A DNA stretch of 64,000 nt, taken from Talinum fruticosum (Eukaryota > Streptophyta > Magnoliopsida > Caryophyllales > Talinaceae). This document shows positions 44,153 through 57,368 of the stretch, piece after piece; positions within the stretch are counted from its first letter, which is position 1, and every line of letters begins with the position of its first letter. Where the stretch lies: positions 806,001-870,000 of the forward strand of contig JAITYX010000124.1 of assembly GCA_021018815.1 (NCBI GenBank). The letters are read 5' to 3'. The position numbers were made by a program, and so were the translations under genes. Below the pieces are notes generated by a model. That model was not told where the DNA came from and did not search any database. It saw only the letters and a program-made list of their open reading frames with translations.

Positions 44153-45231
44153 CTACAGAGATTTTTCCAAGTTGGTGAAGCAAAACGTTTCACAGCCTGC
44201 AGAACATTGCTTCACTTTCTCTGAAATATTAAATAAATGAAAAAGATGGTAGTTAGCACAATAATATTATTCAAAACATTGAGTATGAAGAACCCATAAT
44301 ATGTAAATATTCAAAGGCAATTGATCATATGGATGAAGTACAAAAGGATTTTCTATTCAATAGTTTGTATAATGTGAAAAAATAAACTGATATGATATAA
44401 ATAGTATTAAATTAAGTGAAGTATAGGAGTTCTCGGATCAAAGTGCCTTTAAATTTTGTAAAATATTCAATTTTTCCAACAAACTAATTTTTTTCAAACC
44501 TGCTATTTATCATATGAAAACATTCAATTTTGCGCTCAGACCCTCTAATTATAAGTTGTAGCATGTTTCTTCTGTTCGGGACCACCACAACAAAAAGGAG
44601 AAAAAGTAATAAATTAGCTACATCTGGTAAGTTGTGGGCCCCAAATGCATGTTTGAATCTTTTAGATGACTAATAATATGTTTGAATAAAAAATTAGTTT
44701 AGTGATAAAAGTGAATATTTTACAAAGTTTAAGAGCACTTTGATATGAGAATTCGATATCTTAAATTCTAACATATAAAGCTATATGGAAGACGAGTAAT
44801 ATGAAATGCCATCTTTTTTTTTTCCAAATTAATTTTAAGAGGCAGATACATGACTCCATTAAATAGAGAAGTATAGAAAATGTACCAATATCATCGATTT
44901 CTTGACACATTTCTGATGTAACGCAACCAAATGTGCAAAATACTCTTTGGGATATATTTAGTGAACCCTGAAGAAGCTCTTGTAGTAGGCTTGGATCTAT
45001 ATTTTTAATATTTTTCTCCACACAATCTAAGTCACATTTCTTATCTTCAGGATTGCACTTGGCCAAGCAAAGTTTGAGATTATCAAATTCTGGGGGCCAA
45101 GACATTCCAATAGGGGTTTTAGATTCTTTGCCCTTTTCCGTATATTGAACGCGTTTTGCTTCCAAATTTGTGCATTGTGAGCAAACAATGAACGCAATGA
45201 TCAAAATTGTGGGACATTTCTTCATTGCCAC
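44153..45231 (-). CDS. secreted ten-cysteine thionin-like peptide, copy A
   Basis: Two exons on the minus strand: 44886-45231 and 44153-44220, with a GT-AG intron of 665 bp in phase 1; 137 residues. Residues 1 to about 25 form a signal peptide (hydrophobic PTILIIAFIV, cleavage likely after LEA). The mature part has cysteine spacing C-X3-C-X6-C-X3-C-X28-C-X3-C-X5-C-X11-C-X3-C-X3-C. The last six resemble the C-terminal domain of thionin precursors; the first four (CX3C-X6-CX3C) recall helical hairpins. Secretion and a defence or signalling role are inferred only. A TATA-like ATATAAT lies about 75 bp upstream (45306-45313). The exon 2 end gives NLEKSL-stop. Thionin family membership is probable, not proven. 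Confidence 0.78.
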
Positions 45232-45700
45232 GATTACTTCTTGATTAATAAAAAAATTTAACCACTGTAAATTGTGAATTTACCATGGTAAATTTCAGAC
45301 GTCCATTATATAGAAATCTATTCGATTATTAGTTGTATTAAACTTAGTGATGTTGCCCTATTTTCTCCTATATTGTCGGCTCATTAAACAAATGGGAGTA
45401 TCAAATTATTATTATCACCTACATTAAATCCTTAAATATACTTTGAAAAATTAATTTTTCAATGCACTTTTGAAATCTTCAAACTGAATGCACCATTATC
45501 GTTTTGTTGAATACTACAAAATTTTTTAAACTTTGATAATAAATTCAAATAAAACCAATTGAACTATAATAACATATTTTGCATTAGTTTTATTTTGAAA
45601 TACACACACATAGATTTGTCTCCAAAATCTTCATTGTTGCCTAATAATGAAATTGTGCAAAATTTAGCAGTATAACAATAATAACAACAACAACAATAAC

Positions 45701-45740
<40 letters not shown>

Positions 45741-46130
45741 GTAGTAGTAGTTTCAACACATGATACAACTAGGTTTGTTTTGAATCTCAAGAAGCATGTG
45801 TCACCGTCCAAGAAACCTACAAAAAAGTCTAGAGGGAGGCCGTGGTGTTCCTTCTCTTAAGAGCCTCCGACACTCAATTTAGAGGAGGAAATTAGACAAA
45901 AAGGAATTGAATGATATATGATTAATGGTAGCTTTTTCAACTGTCTACCTTTAAGGTGTGATCTTAACTTACTTATTTCGGGGTTTACACGTGATAGAAC
46001 TGAGATGGATTTTGACATCGGGTGTAGTGAACCTCTGCCTTTTTCCTATAAAAGAACTCTAATGAAAGAGTGGTTTCCCCTCCAAAGAGCCTCCAATGCC
46101 CAAGTTAGAGACAACTTAGGGCTCGTTTGG
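45232..46130. other. intergenic DNA with ATA microsatellite
   Basis: Contains a CAA/ATA/GTA compound repeat at about 45676-45750. Otherwise no recognised feature. Confidence 0.5.
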
Positions 46131-48450
46131 TTGGAGGTATTCGGAGTTGTAATGTAATTAAAATAACATAGTTGATTATATTGCAAAGTTTGGTTGGAAA
46201 AAAATTATATGTAATCAAAATTACCTTGTAATCATAATAACATAAAAAGTTGTAATTAGACTAGCATATGTGCCTCCCTAAACAATCCCAATTACCCCAT
46301 CCAATGCAATCAATTTTTGGCCCAATGTAATAAAAATCCGATGTCTCCCCGGCTGCCCATTCTCTCTCATGTTTCATTCACCTCCCTTCTCACAACATCA
46401 GCCATGGCGATCTCTCTCTCCTCGCGGCGCCATGGCTCAAGCTCTCTCTCTCTCCTCTTTCTTTCTCCTTGTTTTCTCTCTGCTAGTGTTGATTTCTCTG
46501 TGCTCTAGCTCGGGTTTCTCTATGCTCTCTCCTCATTAGGCTCTTTCCTTTTATTGAGAAAATACCGTCTCTCAATTTGTCTCCCCTCTCTCTTCCTACC
46601 CCGCCATCGCCACCAGCTCTGGTTTTGCTCTACTTTGGTCGACTTGCTAAAGACGATTACTGCAAGGTTCATCCCCTATCCTCAAGTATGGTTTCAGCAC
46701 AAATTTTCCAGATTCGGTCCGTCTCTCAATCCCAACTTCCTCTTTAGATTTTTCAAATTGTCAAATAAACTGTCGTGAATTGGGTTAGTGTCAAATTGGC
46801 CTTTTGTTTAATATATTCTGAAATCACACCTCTCCCCCACCTAGGTCTAATTGTGTATTGTTGAGGATTCAATATATAATCTTATCATTTAGTGTGCACT
46901 TGTTATATTGAACCGGTTCATATATAATGCGTTTAATTGTCTTTTTACTGAAAACTATGTATTCAGCTAATGTGGCACCTTCACGTCCTCATATTTTTGA
47001 AATCAGTTCAATGCAATAAAGTAGAACTCCTATTACCAACACTCCTTTGAAAAGTTCTGTGAATCATGGTAACCCCTTGCTGTATTGTATGGCTCCTTAA
47101 TCTTGTGTACTTTTCTGCTACATGTGTCCAGTTTGAGACTTGAATAGTAAATTAATAAGAAAACATTTGCAATTTGAAGTGGCTAAGTGATTAAATTTAG
47201 TCCTTGCTTTGTTCTGTTTTGCAGGCTTGAATCATTGGGCATAGCTGTGGGAATTGTCTTCCTAGTTTTAGCAAGCTTGTTTCAGCATGTTAACTTCATC
47301 GCTGACTTCATTATAAGTATTTCATTGCTGACTTCATTGTAAGTATTTCATTTCTTTAGTTTAGCTAATAATGCTTAGACAATGTTTCATTGTTTTTTTT
47401 CTAATTATGTTTGATCTGCGTTCCTGTCTTTTTTCCCCTTTTAAGTAATTTGGACTTTTGTCATTGAATTAAGAAAAATCACCTTAAAAAACTAGGTGCA
47501 CAATAGCAGACAAACATTGTTGAGGAATGCACAAATCTGTTTGGAAGTATAATCCCCAATCACCATTACTTAATAATCCGCTAATTAGAGAGTATTATAT
47601 AAGGTCACATTGGAAGATAACGATTGAAGGCGTTATCGCAATCCTAAAAATAGAACCAGGCTAAAATAAAATACAACAAAACTTACATCAATCAGTTGTG
47701 CTTTAATGAGTTCTTATAGAAGGAATAATTTATAATCCCAAACTGCTAAACCTTACAACATAATTAGACAAATCCCAAAATGAGACACTCATATATTATA
47801 CAAGCCTATATAACTGTCTACGACAGGAAACACACAACCTTTAATACATTTCAATGTCAAACCCAAAAATCAGACGAGGAGAAAATCAATGTGAGCACCT
47901 AGACACCATCAAGGTCAACAATATGAGATATCCTGCTATGTTTTGCCTTCGTCGGACTTGATATGTAATTGACTGTTTACCAAAGCTTTCTCTAAAACAA
48001 AAACATTAAAATATTTCGAAGAATGAATCGTAATTTACTGCAAACATTCCAGCACAGTCAAATTGGACAATTGACTATGTAAATGGCTGCCCAAAATAAG
48101 GTCCAAAAGATGGATGCCCAAAAGGAGGGATGGGTTGGTGGTGGTGTGGTTGAGCTCCGGCAGGCTCCTGGCGGCACCGGAGACCGCTTCCGGCCGGTGA
48201 GCGGCTGCTTTGGCTAGGCAGAAATGAGGCAGCAGGCAGGGGCCGAGGCAAGCGTGTGAGAGATGGAGAGAGAAAGGGACGCTTGCCGGGCGGCGTTGGT
48301 GGCGTCCATCCGAATTGTGAGGCGGCAGCAGAGAGACGAGGCAGGGAAGGGGAAGCAGAGGAAAGGGGGAGAGAAAGAGGAGAGGAATGAAGAGTTTGAT
48401 TAACCCAATTTGGTCGTTTTGCTTGCTTTTAATTGTCCTCTGATTTTTCC
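46131..48450. other. composite region, possible gene-capturing element
   Basis: Starts TTA-GGGCTCGTTTGGTTGGAGG, a PIF/Harbinger-like left end, followed by CT-rich exon-like sequence (46340-46700). An intron-like stretch then ends tgttttgcag at 47224 before a hydrophobic coding-like piece (LGIAVGIVFLVLASLFQH), and a GC-rich block at 48130-48400 looks like a 5' exon on the minus strand. A 26-bp tandem duplication lies at 47301-47352. No matching right end was found, and no complete gene can be assembled. Confidence 0.35.
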
Positions 48451-51400
48451 CGAAGGCCCTGATATTTTTTCCTCAAAAAAACTCCAGCACTCAACCTCAT
48501 TTTCCTAGCCCATTTACCTCTTATGAATTTCACAAGTATTGGGTCTTTTACTTGACCATTATCATGCTTAAAAAACATCACATACTAATAATCTTATATT
48601 TTACATCTATCTTGTCTACTAAAAAAAAAAATTCTTCTTCTATTCTGTTCATCTTTACCATTTCCTTAAATTTAAAATTATTTAATTCTATTTTTAATAA
48701 TGTTGTATATAAGTTGTATGATCTATTTAAATGTAACAATTCGTTTAAAGTATAATCTCTAATAACTTTACAGTCATATATCTTTACATTTGCATTCATT
48801 AGATATTTATATAAATTTTTAATTTTTTATTTTAAACATATATGTAGAATTACAATCATTATTATAAAATTTTTGTTAGAGGCCACTTCGTCGCCTTAAT
48901 CGCATAACACACATATAAAAAAATAATTTATATGTTAAATTGAAGTGTACGCGCTCGATCTGTATATATTTTTGTAATTAGTGAAATAAATAATGTGGTT
49001 TAGGGTCGGACTATTACAGGAAGAGTACTTTGGATGTTGAAGTGTACTTGTGAATTGTGAGTGTGACATGAGATATATGCTTGATGGAAACATGACAGAT
49101 TTTTGTGCGAACAACTCTTCAAACCTTGATCTAACTAATGTCTAGCTTTAGTGGCATCGTCCGCGGAACATAAGTGGTTATCAAGTAGTAACCTCTTGTA
49201 TTATTAAGTTATATTTGTTGAAAAGAAGTACCAACCCTCTTGTATTATTACTATAGTAGATAGAGCACGAACAAGGGAGAAATGGTTACAACTTAGTTGA
49301 GGTAGGATCGACATGATTTTAGTATCTTGCAGAGCTTAATTTTTGGCCATATATGATTTTGCTTAATTTATTTTTCTTTCAATGAAATACGCATGAACTT
49401 ATACTCTTCCTTTTAACCATATATGTATGTTATATGAATTTTGTACTTCAAAATCTTGTAACTCTCTACTTTTACCATATGCTCTTATGATTTTATGTCA
49501 ACATAATCTCTCTCATAAAATACCATAAATTAGGATTATGTTAAATACCTTTGAGATGATTAAAAGCAATGAAGTCGATGTACTTTTGGATTTACTTGCC
49601 TTGCGGGTTTGTCCTTCTAATGACTCCTTTGCTAGCTTCCTTTGCTTCCCTCTTGTCCCAAATATAAAACATTATATTTACCCACAAATACCCAAATCCT
49701 TGATCCTTTTATTCTCCCCTTGTGGTTGTAAAAATAACCAGCATAAACTCACGTTTTTCCCCCAACTTTGTAAGATCATTAGGATTTCTCATGGGAGTAA
49801 GTAGAGATGATTTTTCGTCTCAAAACAATGATGAAAGTTGTTGGAATTGAAGGCCTTAGATTCGGCTAGGGTGAAAGAGATGAGTGAGATGTGTGTGGTT
49901 CTTCGAAGGACAATGGCTGCCTCTTTCCCCGCTATAAATACTCATGCCTTCCTCCTTCCCAAAACCCAGTTCATGCACAGTAAAATTCTTTTTCCACTTT
50001 CCGCTTTACGTAGCCCTATATCCATAATGTATATGTGTCCAAATCCCCTTTGATCATTCCCTTAGCAGTCATCAAATGACCTTGGGAATAAGCTCGGTGG
50101 CAAGGTAGATTTTCATGCATAAACACATTAAAACTCGCCCTTCAATCGATCTCCAATAAATCTTCTAGAAAGTCCAACTCCAGTAATTGGGTAGGAGGCT
50201 ACAGCTGCGGGGCCATCCATGCCTCCAGCCTTCCTGCCAGCGACCTAGCATGAAAAAGTACAAGAAAGACAATCCTGAGCTATATATGTCGGTGTTATAG
50301 GGAAATCAATTTAGAATCTATTGTTTGGAGTAAGAAACCCGATGAGTTCTTTGGTGGATATCTATTATTAATGCTCTAAGGAGGACCACTAGAGGTGATT
50401 GAAGGCCCGTTCTAAGAAGGATCTGATCATGAAGGACCTTCATCTGGATCCAAGAAGGTTTGATATTCACCTTCCTGATGTCCTCACCGGCACTGTCAAT
50501 CCTCTGAAGGGCTTTTATGCATTGTTGATGGACTTCTTCGATTATAGTTTATGCATTGTATACGGTATTATATTCATGCACACACACATACGTAACAATT
50601 ATTTTGGTTTTAGGAAGGTGTTAACTCCCCACTGAGTAGTGATTTGGGTATATCAGCCTTAACTCTTCCCTTTCGCCAGTTCTAGTACATTCAACAACTT
50701 ACATGAGAAACTAATATGTATTATTGATTGCTCCTTAGCTAAGTGGGAGTTTGTTCACCAACACCTAGGAAAGTTTATAATTTGTTCATTTTGATGTTTA
50801 TAAAAAACGAATATGTATTTGTCGGACAAAGTTTCATTCTGGAATGAATTGTATAATTCTCTAAGTCTAGTACGCCATGTATCTTGTAATCTTAAGCATT
50901 TTAGTAATTTTGTATTTGCGTTTGCATTAGTTTTAAAAGAAATAATAAAAAAGGATGTAAACCCCTTATGCTCTCACCGTGTGACCCATTGAGTTGTAAT
51001 ACATATTCATAGTTTTAAAATGCACATACAATATAGCTTGTTGTATCGAGTCAAATTCAATCTTTACTATTATTTTCTTCTTATCATGCAACATGCACGA
51101 ACATGTCATATTAAGGTTATATGAAAAGGAACAATTACATAAACTTTCCGAGCATATGTCATTTGAGTTTCAAAATTAGTGAATTAAATAATAATTAGCC
51201 TTCACCATCATGAAAATATATTTAGGATGTTGTATTACTGTTGACATTACTAGCCCTAGAAACAAATTGACCTCAATATAAAATAGGGGGTTAGATGGAC
51301 AATCAGATTGACCTCAATACATATTTCAAAAAGATCCTAAGTTATAACCCTATTAGTTATCGATATAAAAAGGGTATTGTTACATCGAATTTCAAGTTTA

Positions 51401-51753
51401 GCTCCCTCTTCCTTTATCCATCACTAAAACATTATCAACTTAGACTCGTCTATAAAAATTTTATCCAAAAAACTCCATATTTGTTTGGAGAATTTTGATT
51501 ATGAACACGTATATTTTAATCCAAACACAGAATAATATTCATCTTTTGCACCTTATCACAATTGAAAAAAAAATTGTCAGACTTGTACTTTATGATATTA
51601 ATTCACAAGATGTTGACACAGATTCAACTCATTGAAGTCCTCACTAATGAGTTCAAACATGAGAACTCATATCAATGTCTCAAAATATGAGAATTTTCCC
51701 GACAAGTTCTAATTAAAAATATCAAATGAATTACTTCATAATTCCCCATGGAG
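48451..51753. other. intergenic DNA
   Basis: AT-rich with patches of higher GC at 49540-50060 and 50200-50530. The short frames there (for example 49538-49804 and 50399-50635) show no domain I recognise and are not flanked by convincing splice sites. Confidence 0.4.
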
Positions 51754-52955
51754 TTATTGCATTTTCATAATGCAAAATTCGGCACACCCTTCGCTGCAAT
51801 TCAAGGCTTTTTCTGAAATAAAGATACGAACAATTAGTGTTAGTGCACAATTAATCTTTGAAAACACTATCCATAAAGAATCCTAGTATATCATTGCTAG
51901 AAACGAAATAAAATTACCGATTTTTTTATTAAAAAAATCATAGTGAGTGAAGATAGTTTATGCAATCTAAGCTTACTGTATAATTAATGATATGTCAATA
52001 AGGAAAAGTAAGACGTAATGTGATGTTTGCTATGAACTTTAGTGACATAATTTAGAAAAAAGAAAAATTTTCGGTTACCCTCTTCAAGGTTTCAGGAAAT
52101 ATTTTTGTCCCTAAACTTTTCGAATTATTTTTTTTTACCTTCCTTAACATTTTACCCCATTATCATGAAAACTAAAATTATTAAAATACTCCCCTTCTCT
52201 TACTTTTTCCCCCTGCCGAATCTCCGACCAGCCCACGAACCTTTCCTCTTTTGAAAACCTAACCCGAGGAACTCGTTGGTAACTCTATTTTGCTCATTGT
52301 TTGGTACTTTTTCATTCACAACTACTTTTTCATTCACAACTACTTTTCCATTTGTTTTTCCTTATAAGAATTTTAGATTTTTCATTTTTGGTGAGACTTT
52401 GACCATAAATTGCAGTCATTATGGCCATAAATCATCAATACTGGCTCCAATAACTGCTTGTTGTCGCAAAGGTAAAATTTTGAAGACTTATAATAATTTG
52501 ACACAAAGGTGAAGAAAGTTAAATAATAATTCGAAATAAAGGTGAAGATCAGAAAAAACATTTACCAAAACCTCGGGTAAATGATAGTTTTTCAAATAAT
52601 AAATGAAGGCTGAAAACTCACCATTGGTGTCAACTTCTTCACATACTTCTGAAATAGCACATCCCAATGTACAAAATACATGATCTATTATGTCTAATTC
52701 ACTCAGGAAGAGCTCTCTAAGTTGGGTAGGGTCCTTTTGTTTAAGATCCTTGTTTACACAATTCATAACACAATTGTTTTCATTAGGTTTACATTTTGAT
52801 AAACAAGCTCTGAGGCCTTCCAGTTCTGGTGGCCATGTCACACTGGTGGCATTTGGCAATTTTTGCATATATCGAACGCGCTTGGCCTTTACATTCAGAA
52901 GAGTTGCCGATAATATCAGAGTGATCAAAATTGAGGTCACTTTACTTCCTTTCAT
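51754..52955 (-). CDS. secreted ten-cysteine thionin-like peptide, copy B
   Basis: Two exons on the minus strand: 52622-52955 and 51754-51812, with a GT-AG intron of 809 bp in phase 1; 130 residues. The signal peptide is residues 1 to about 24 (SILITLILSATLL, cleavage likely after VKA). Its ten cysteines have exactly the spacing of copy A, and the intron falls at the same codon just after the seventh cysteine. Shared blocks include AKRV-x-Y, WPPE and VFCT-x-GC. Exon 2 reads NCSEGCAEFC and ends KMQ-stop. Without exon 2, the open frame runs into intron and gives a false C-terminus. Role inferred as for copy A. Confidence 0.78.
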
Positions 52956-53454
52956 AATTTCAATTCTTATTCTGAATATATGAAAAAATTGATGTCATAA
53001 AAGAATTTATTGAGGGGAAGGTCATATGAGTTTAGTGACATATCAGAATCCTCTGCTACGTTTTCTTTTCATCAAACACATGGCAGTATTAACGACTTCT
53101 CATGGTTATATTAAGTGATTTAATTTCTAATAAATAGTATTCACAATACATGTAAAGAGTTTGACTGAAAAATGTGAATGATTAGGTTCTAAAGCATGTT
53201 ATGCTCGAGTGAATTAGACTCTTTCTAGATTTGTTTACCCCATTTTGAAGCTTAGCTGTGAGGATGAAACTTCTTACAATTGTGTAAAAATAATTTTTCG
53301 CTGTAAAAAAATAAATAGTAATTTACATGTGACAATGAATGTCTAAGCTTAATCATCCATTAACAAAAAAGGATATTTTATCTTGTCGAATTTGTAGGAA
53401 AATATATAATTGTTTTGCAATCTCTTGTTGTTAGTTTCTACTTTATTTTATAGT
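52956..53454. other. upstream of copy B, no further feature
   Basis: Presumably holds the promoter of the cysteine-rich gene. I see no clear TATA box. Confidence 0.35.
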
Positions 53455-53563
53455 CAATTTTTTTATAGATAAATTTCACGCATGTACATAGCCTAAGGAG
53501 AATTGAACTCTGGTCTTCTTTATAAAAATTAGTCATTCTATCACTAGACTATCCCCAAACAGG
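53455..53563 (-). mobile_element. tRNA-derived SINE
   Basis: On the minus strand: GGGGATAGTCTAGTGATAG (A box), then AGAGTTCAATTCTCC (B box), and a tail ggctatgtacatgcgtgaaa. The tail and head match the copy at 63.5 kb, so these are one family. Confidence 0.6.
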
Positions 53564-53869
53564 CTTTATTTTACATATCAATGGTTTGATAAGAAGTAGA
53601 TTATTAATGTTAGGTGCTCATTTATATTAAAGAATGTTGGAAAATTTGGAATCAAAATGGATGTAAAACAAATCACGAAATAGAGCAAGATGACATAATA
53701 AATCAAACCACACAACGAACACCAGATTTACGTGGAAAATCTAAGATTGGAAAAATCTATCCGATTAGACTCGTGACATCAAGCATCTAACCAAAATTTG
53801 ATAATTTTTCCGTTACCTAAATTGTGAATGAGTTTCTTCTCGTGTGAGTTCCCAAGTACATAGCATACA
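53564..53869. other. possible LTR-like DNA
   Basis: Includes ccagatttacgtggaaaatc near 53720, a phrase common in Ty1/copia LTR ends, but no partner LTR is present. Confidence 0.3.
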
Positions 53870-54084
53870 CTACCAAACCCAAAAATTGGTCAGTCATCAT
53901 TTGAAAAGATAGAAGTCGGCTGGAGAACCATATTTGGTTCTCATTTGTTTCACGCAAAAATAATCTAGTTGAGTGTTTCCATATGAGTTTGGTTATAAAG
54001 GTTGTATTGATAGGTCCTATTTTTCGTATCCCTAAGCCACCATAATACTTACGTTTACATATTTTATCCAGAGCTATTAGTGCA
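53870..54084 (-). mobile_element. older LINE, 3' part (continues from 57369)
   Basis: Minus strand: LDKICKRKYYGGLGIRK, then INTTFITKLIWK. This is the segment after the reverse transcriptase palm in plant LINE ORF2. It is the continuation of the LINE at 57369-58520, split by insertion of the LINE at 54099-57368. Confidence 0.72.
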
Positions 54085-54099
54085 AGTCATTTTTGAGAT
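54085..54099. repeat. LINE target-site duplication, left copy
   Basis: AGTCATTTTTGAGAT, identical to 57369-57383. The last T merges with the poly(T) of the inserted LINE. Confidence 0.85.
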
Positions 54100-57000
54100 T
54101 TTTTTTTTTTTTGCAAAGGGTAAATTGGAGAAGCCGGTAAGATCTTAGGCAGCCATTCTTACAAGGGTTCCGCCTAAGTTATCATTTGCCACAATACACG
54201 AAAGAGAGGGGAGGGGGACTCGGTCCAAATGGTTGGCGAGGAAACGGTGTGACCGTAGTTAGCCAACCAGTCAGCAGCTGCATTTGCTTCCCTAAAATAT
54301 GTTTGATATCGTAGCTTTGAAGAGTCGATATCATCCGCTTGATGTCTTGAATGATAAAGTCGATTTCCCAAGGTGTTTTGTACTTTCCTCCGATGCAATC
54401 AATGATAATTGAATTATCACCTTCAATATCTATGAAACCGATATTTGATTTGATAGCATGTTGGATACCAAATCTAAGTGCACTTGCTTCAGCTACTAAA
54501 ATTGATTCCTTTCCTAGCCTCGCTGCTCCCGAAAGAAGAAGGGTGCCCTGGTTATCTCTTAATAGAAAGCCCATAGCTGCAAAATTATTTCTTAGCGATC
54601 CATCAAAGTTGAGTTTGACATGACCAACTCCTGGCTTGTTCCATTTTACCGGATGAAATCGTTTGACTTTAGCCGATCCGCCCTCAAATAAGACATCCCG
54701 AGAGCAGACTTTTTCTTGATTTCCATTCCGCCGTTGCTTTCTTTGCTCTAATGAGGACTTTAATAGGTTGAAAAACTTCATCTTTGAAGATAACCGCATT
54801 CCTTTCCTTCCGGATACTCCGGATAAGGAAGATGACTCATTGTAGACTGGTCTTTTGAGAGGGAAGAGTGCGCCGCTTGGAGGGTGTTGAAGCCATTGAA
54901 AATAGGGTTGATGAAACTAGTTGAGTGGATCCATTTGTGATTTTTGCCAGGTTCCAAACTTGGTAAGTACTAGGGCGATTGAAGAAAAGATGACTCGCTA
55001 GATTCGTCATATTGTTTGCAAATATTACACCTTGGGTCAAGATGAACCCTCTATTAGAAAGGATCAATTTAAGTGGTAACCCATCCTGTAAAAATTGCCG
55101 GAGGAAGGTCTTAATTTTGGAGGCAAATTTGTATTCCAAATCCAGTTGCCCTCCCAAGAGTGCTGCCTCCGACCATTCCGAGCAAGGTTTGTTGCCGTCT
55201 TTGTAGTGAACGACCCATTCCCCGATAAACCCCAACATGGTTCATCCTGTTTCGCAAACATTGGTAATTGGATACCAGCAATGATATCAACATACTCGTT
55301 GTGCAAGACCAGACTAAGCTTAGGGATATCCCATTCGTTGTCCTCGTTAATAAAATAATTGACTTTTATTTGTAGGTCGATGGATTGAGGGTCAACACCT
55401 GTGAGGTGAAGAAGATTATGGTGGTGGCACCAACAATCTGTCCAAAATCTAATATTTGATCCATCACCTATTTTCCATCGAATCCCTTTGCAGAAAGTAG
55501 GGTACATTTTGGACAAAGTTTTCCACACCCAAGAGTCTCCCTGTTTTGGGGATCCGGAGAAAAGTTCGCATTGGTCCGCATACTTAGTTTTCATATTCCG
55601 AACCCATAAATTGTTGTGATCATTTAGAAGTTTTCATATAAGCTTACATTGGAAGGCCGTATTGATATCTTCTGTTTTACGAAGGCCTAGTCCACTTTCC
55701 CGTTTTGGGCGGTAGATATTGTCCCATGCAACCATTGGCATACCTTTATTACCATTATTTTTCCATAAGAAATTCCTATTCACTTTATCAAGTGAATGAG
55801 TAATGTTCTTTGGGAGCTTGAAGCATTGCATAGTGTGGGTTGGTAGTGATTCAAGATATGACTGAATCAAAACCGTCCTACCCGCTTTTGACAGGCAATT
55901 TGCCTTCCATGAGCTGAGGCTACTATTTGCTTTCTCAATAAGAGGCGAAAATAACGAGTTTTTCGATTTTCCATAAATTGTGGGGCAACCTAAATATTTT
56001 CCAAGGGATTCCACAATAGGAATATGGAAAATGGTAGAAGCAATTTCTTTATCCCGTCTTTCTGCTTTAGACGAGAAGATCATTGAAGATTTGTGAAAAT
56101 TAATCAGTTGCCCCGAGGAAGCACAAAAATCATCTATTATCTTTTTAAGATTGCAAAAGGTTAGCACCCTTGCTTTGCAAAATAAAAGGCTATCATCAGC
56201 AAAAAATAGTGCAGGAATGAGATCCCCCTTTGCACTAATCTTAATTCCAATACCTTGTTTTTTTATGGTTCCAGCTTGGATAAGTTTTACGGAAAGGGCC
56301 TCCATACGGATAAGGAAGAGATAAGGCGAAAGTGGGTCACCTTGTCTTAGTCCTCTTGATGGCTTGAAAAAGCCTTGTGGTTGGTCATTGATGAGGAGAG
56401 AGTAAGAAACCGATGAAATACATTCCTTAATCCAAGCAGTTCCACTTTGGTAGGAATCCCATACCGTTAAGGCAGTCAATTAAAAAGTCCCATTCGACCC
56501 GGTCATAAGCTTTTTCCATATCGAGTTTGAGTGCCACCTATGCCGTTTTCCCTTTTGCTTTGCTTGAATTTGTTCATAATTTCATGCGTAAGCAAAATAT
56601 TATCTTGGATATGTCTTCCTGGGACAAAAGCACTTTGTAAAGGTGAGATAATGTCGTTTAAGCAAGCTTTAAGCCTATTGGCCAGAATCTTAGCAATGAT
56701 CTTATAAATTGTGTTGCAAAGACTAATTGGTCTAAAATGATTCGTAGTAACTCGGGTCATCAACTTTCGGTATAAGTGTGATAAATGTGTGGTTAGTCTC
56801 TTTAAGGATTTTTCCTTTCTCATGGAACTCCTTGATCATCGAAATGATATCCCGACTCACAATATTCCAATATTTACGAAAAAACCCGGGCCAAAACCAT
56901 CCGGCCCTGGAGCTTTTGAAGCATCCATCCGGAACACTGCATTTTTAATTTCATCAGCTGTGAAACTTTTTGCAAGTTCATTCCTTTGGGCTTCATTGAT

Positions 57001-57368
57001 TTTATTAATGGAAAACGGCTGCGTCTTTATTCTATTTGGATTACTCGTGAAACGACATTTAAAGTCATTAACAAATTTGTCGGAGATGGAGGTCATGTCC
57101 TCAATCCAAACGCCCGAGGCATCTTTTAGACGAGTAATGGTCTTTTGTCGTTTATGGGTTGTCGCACCGATATGAAAAAACTTGGAATTTCTATCTCCTT
57201 CCGTTAGCCATTTCTTTTCGAAGAATTTTCCCCAGTACCTTTGATTGAACATAAGCAGCTTTTCTCTTTGCTCGATTAATCTGCATAGCCATTGGTTGAG
57301 TCTAAAATTAAGGGGTTGGTCAATAAGTTTGGCTTCAACATACTGAATTTTTTCGATATTAACTTCCC
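54099..57368 (-). mobile_element. 5'-truncated L1-type LINE
   Basis: ORF2 read on the minus strand. Seen in order: linker WLTEGDRNSKFFH; DASKAPGPDGFGPGFF; RPISLCNTIYKIIAKILANRLK; a KLDMEKAYDRVEWDF block; SRGLRQGDPLSPYLFLI; catalytic FADDSLLFCKA; zinc-binding RT region; and a C-terminal RNase H domain (KLNFDGSLRNN, VAEASALRFGIQ, IEGDNSIIIDCI). It ends in a poly(A) tail seen as T14 at 54099-54112. The endonuclease and ORF1 are missing, as usual for incomplete reverse transcription. At least five frameshifts make it inactive. Perfect 15-bp duplications flank it. Confidence 0.92.

Noticed and set aside
44761..45231. Copy A as a 156-residue protein with a C-terminal membrane helix
   Set aside because: The tail after the seventh cysteine is intron sequence; a GT-AG intron restores three more cysteines and matches copy B.
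49538..50635. Several 70-90 codon open frames in slightly GC-richer DNA
   Set aside because: No recognisable domain, no splice partners and no similarity between them.
56789..57175. 128-codon plus-strand open frame
   Set aside because: Antisense shadow of the LINE reverse transcriptase.
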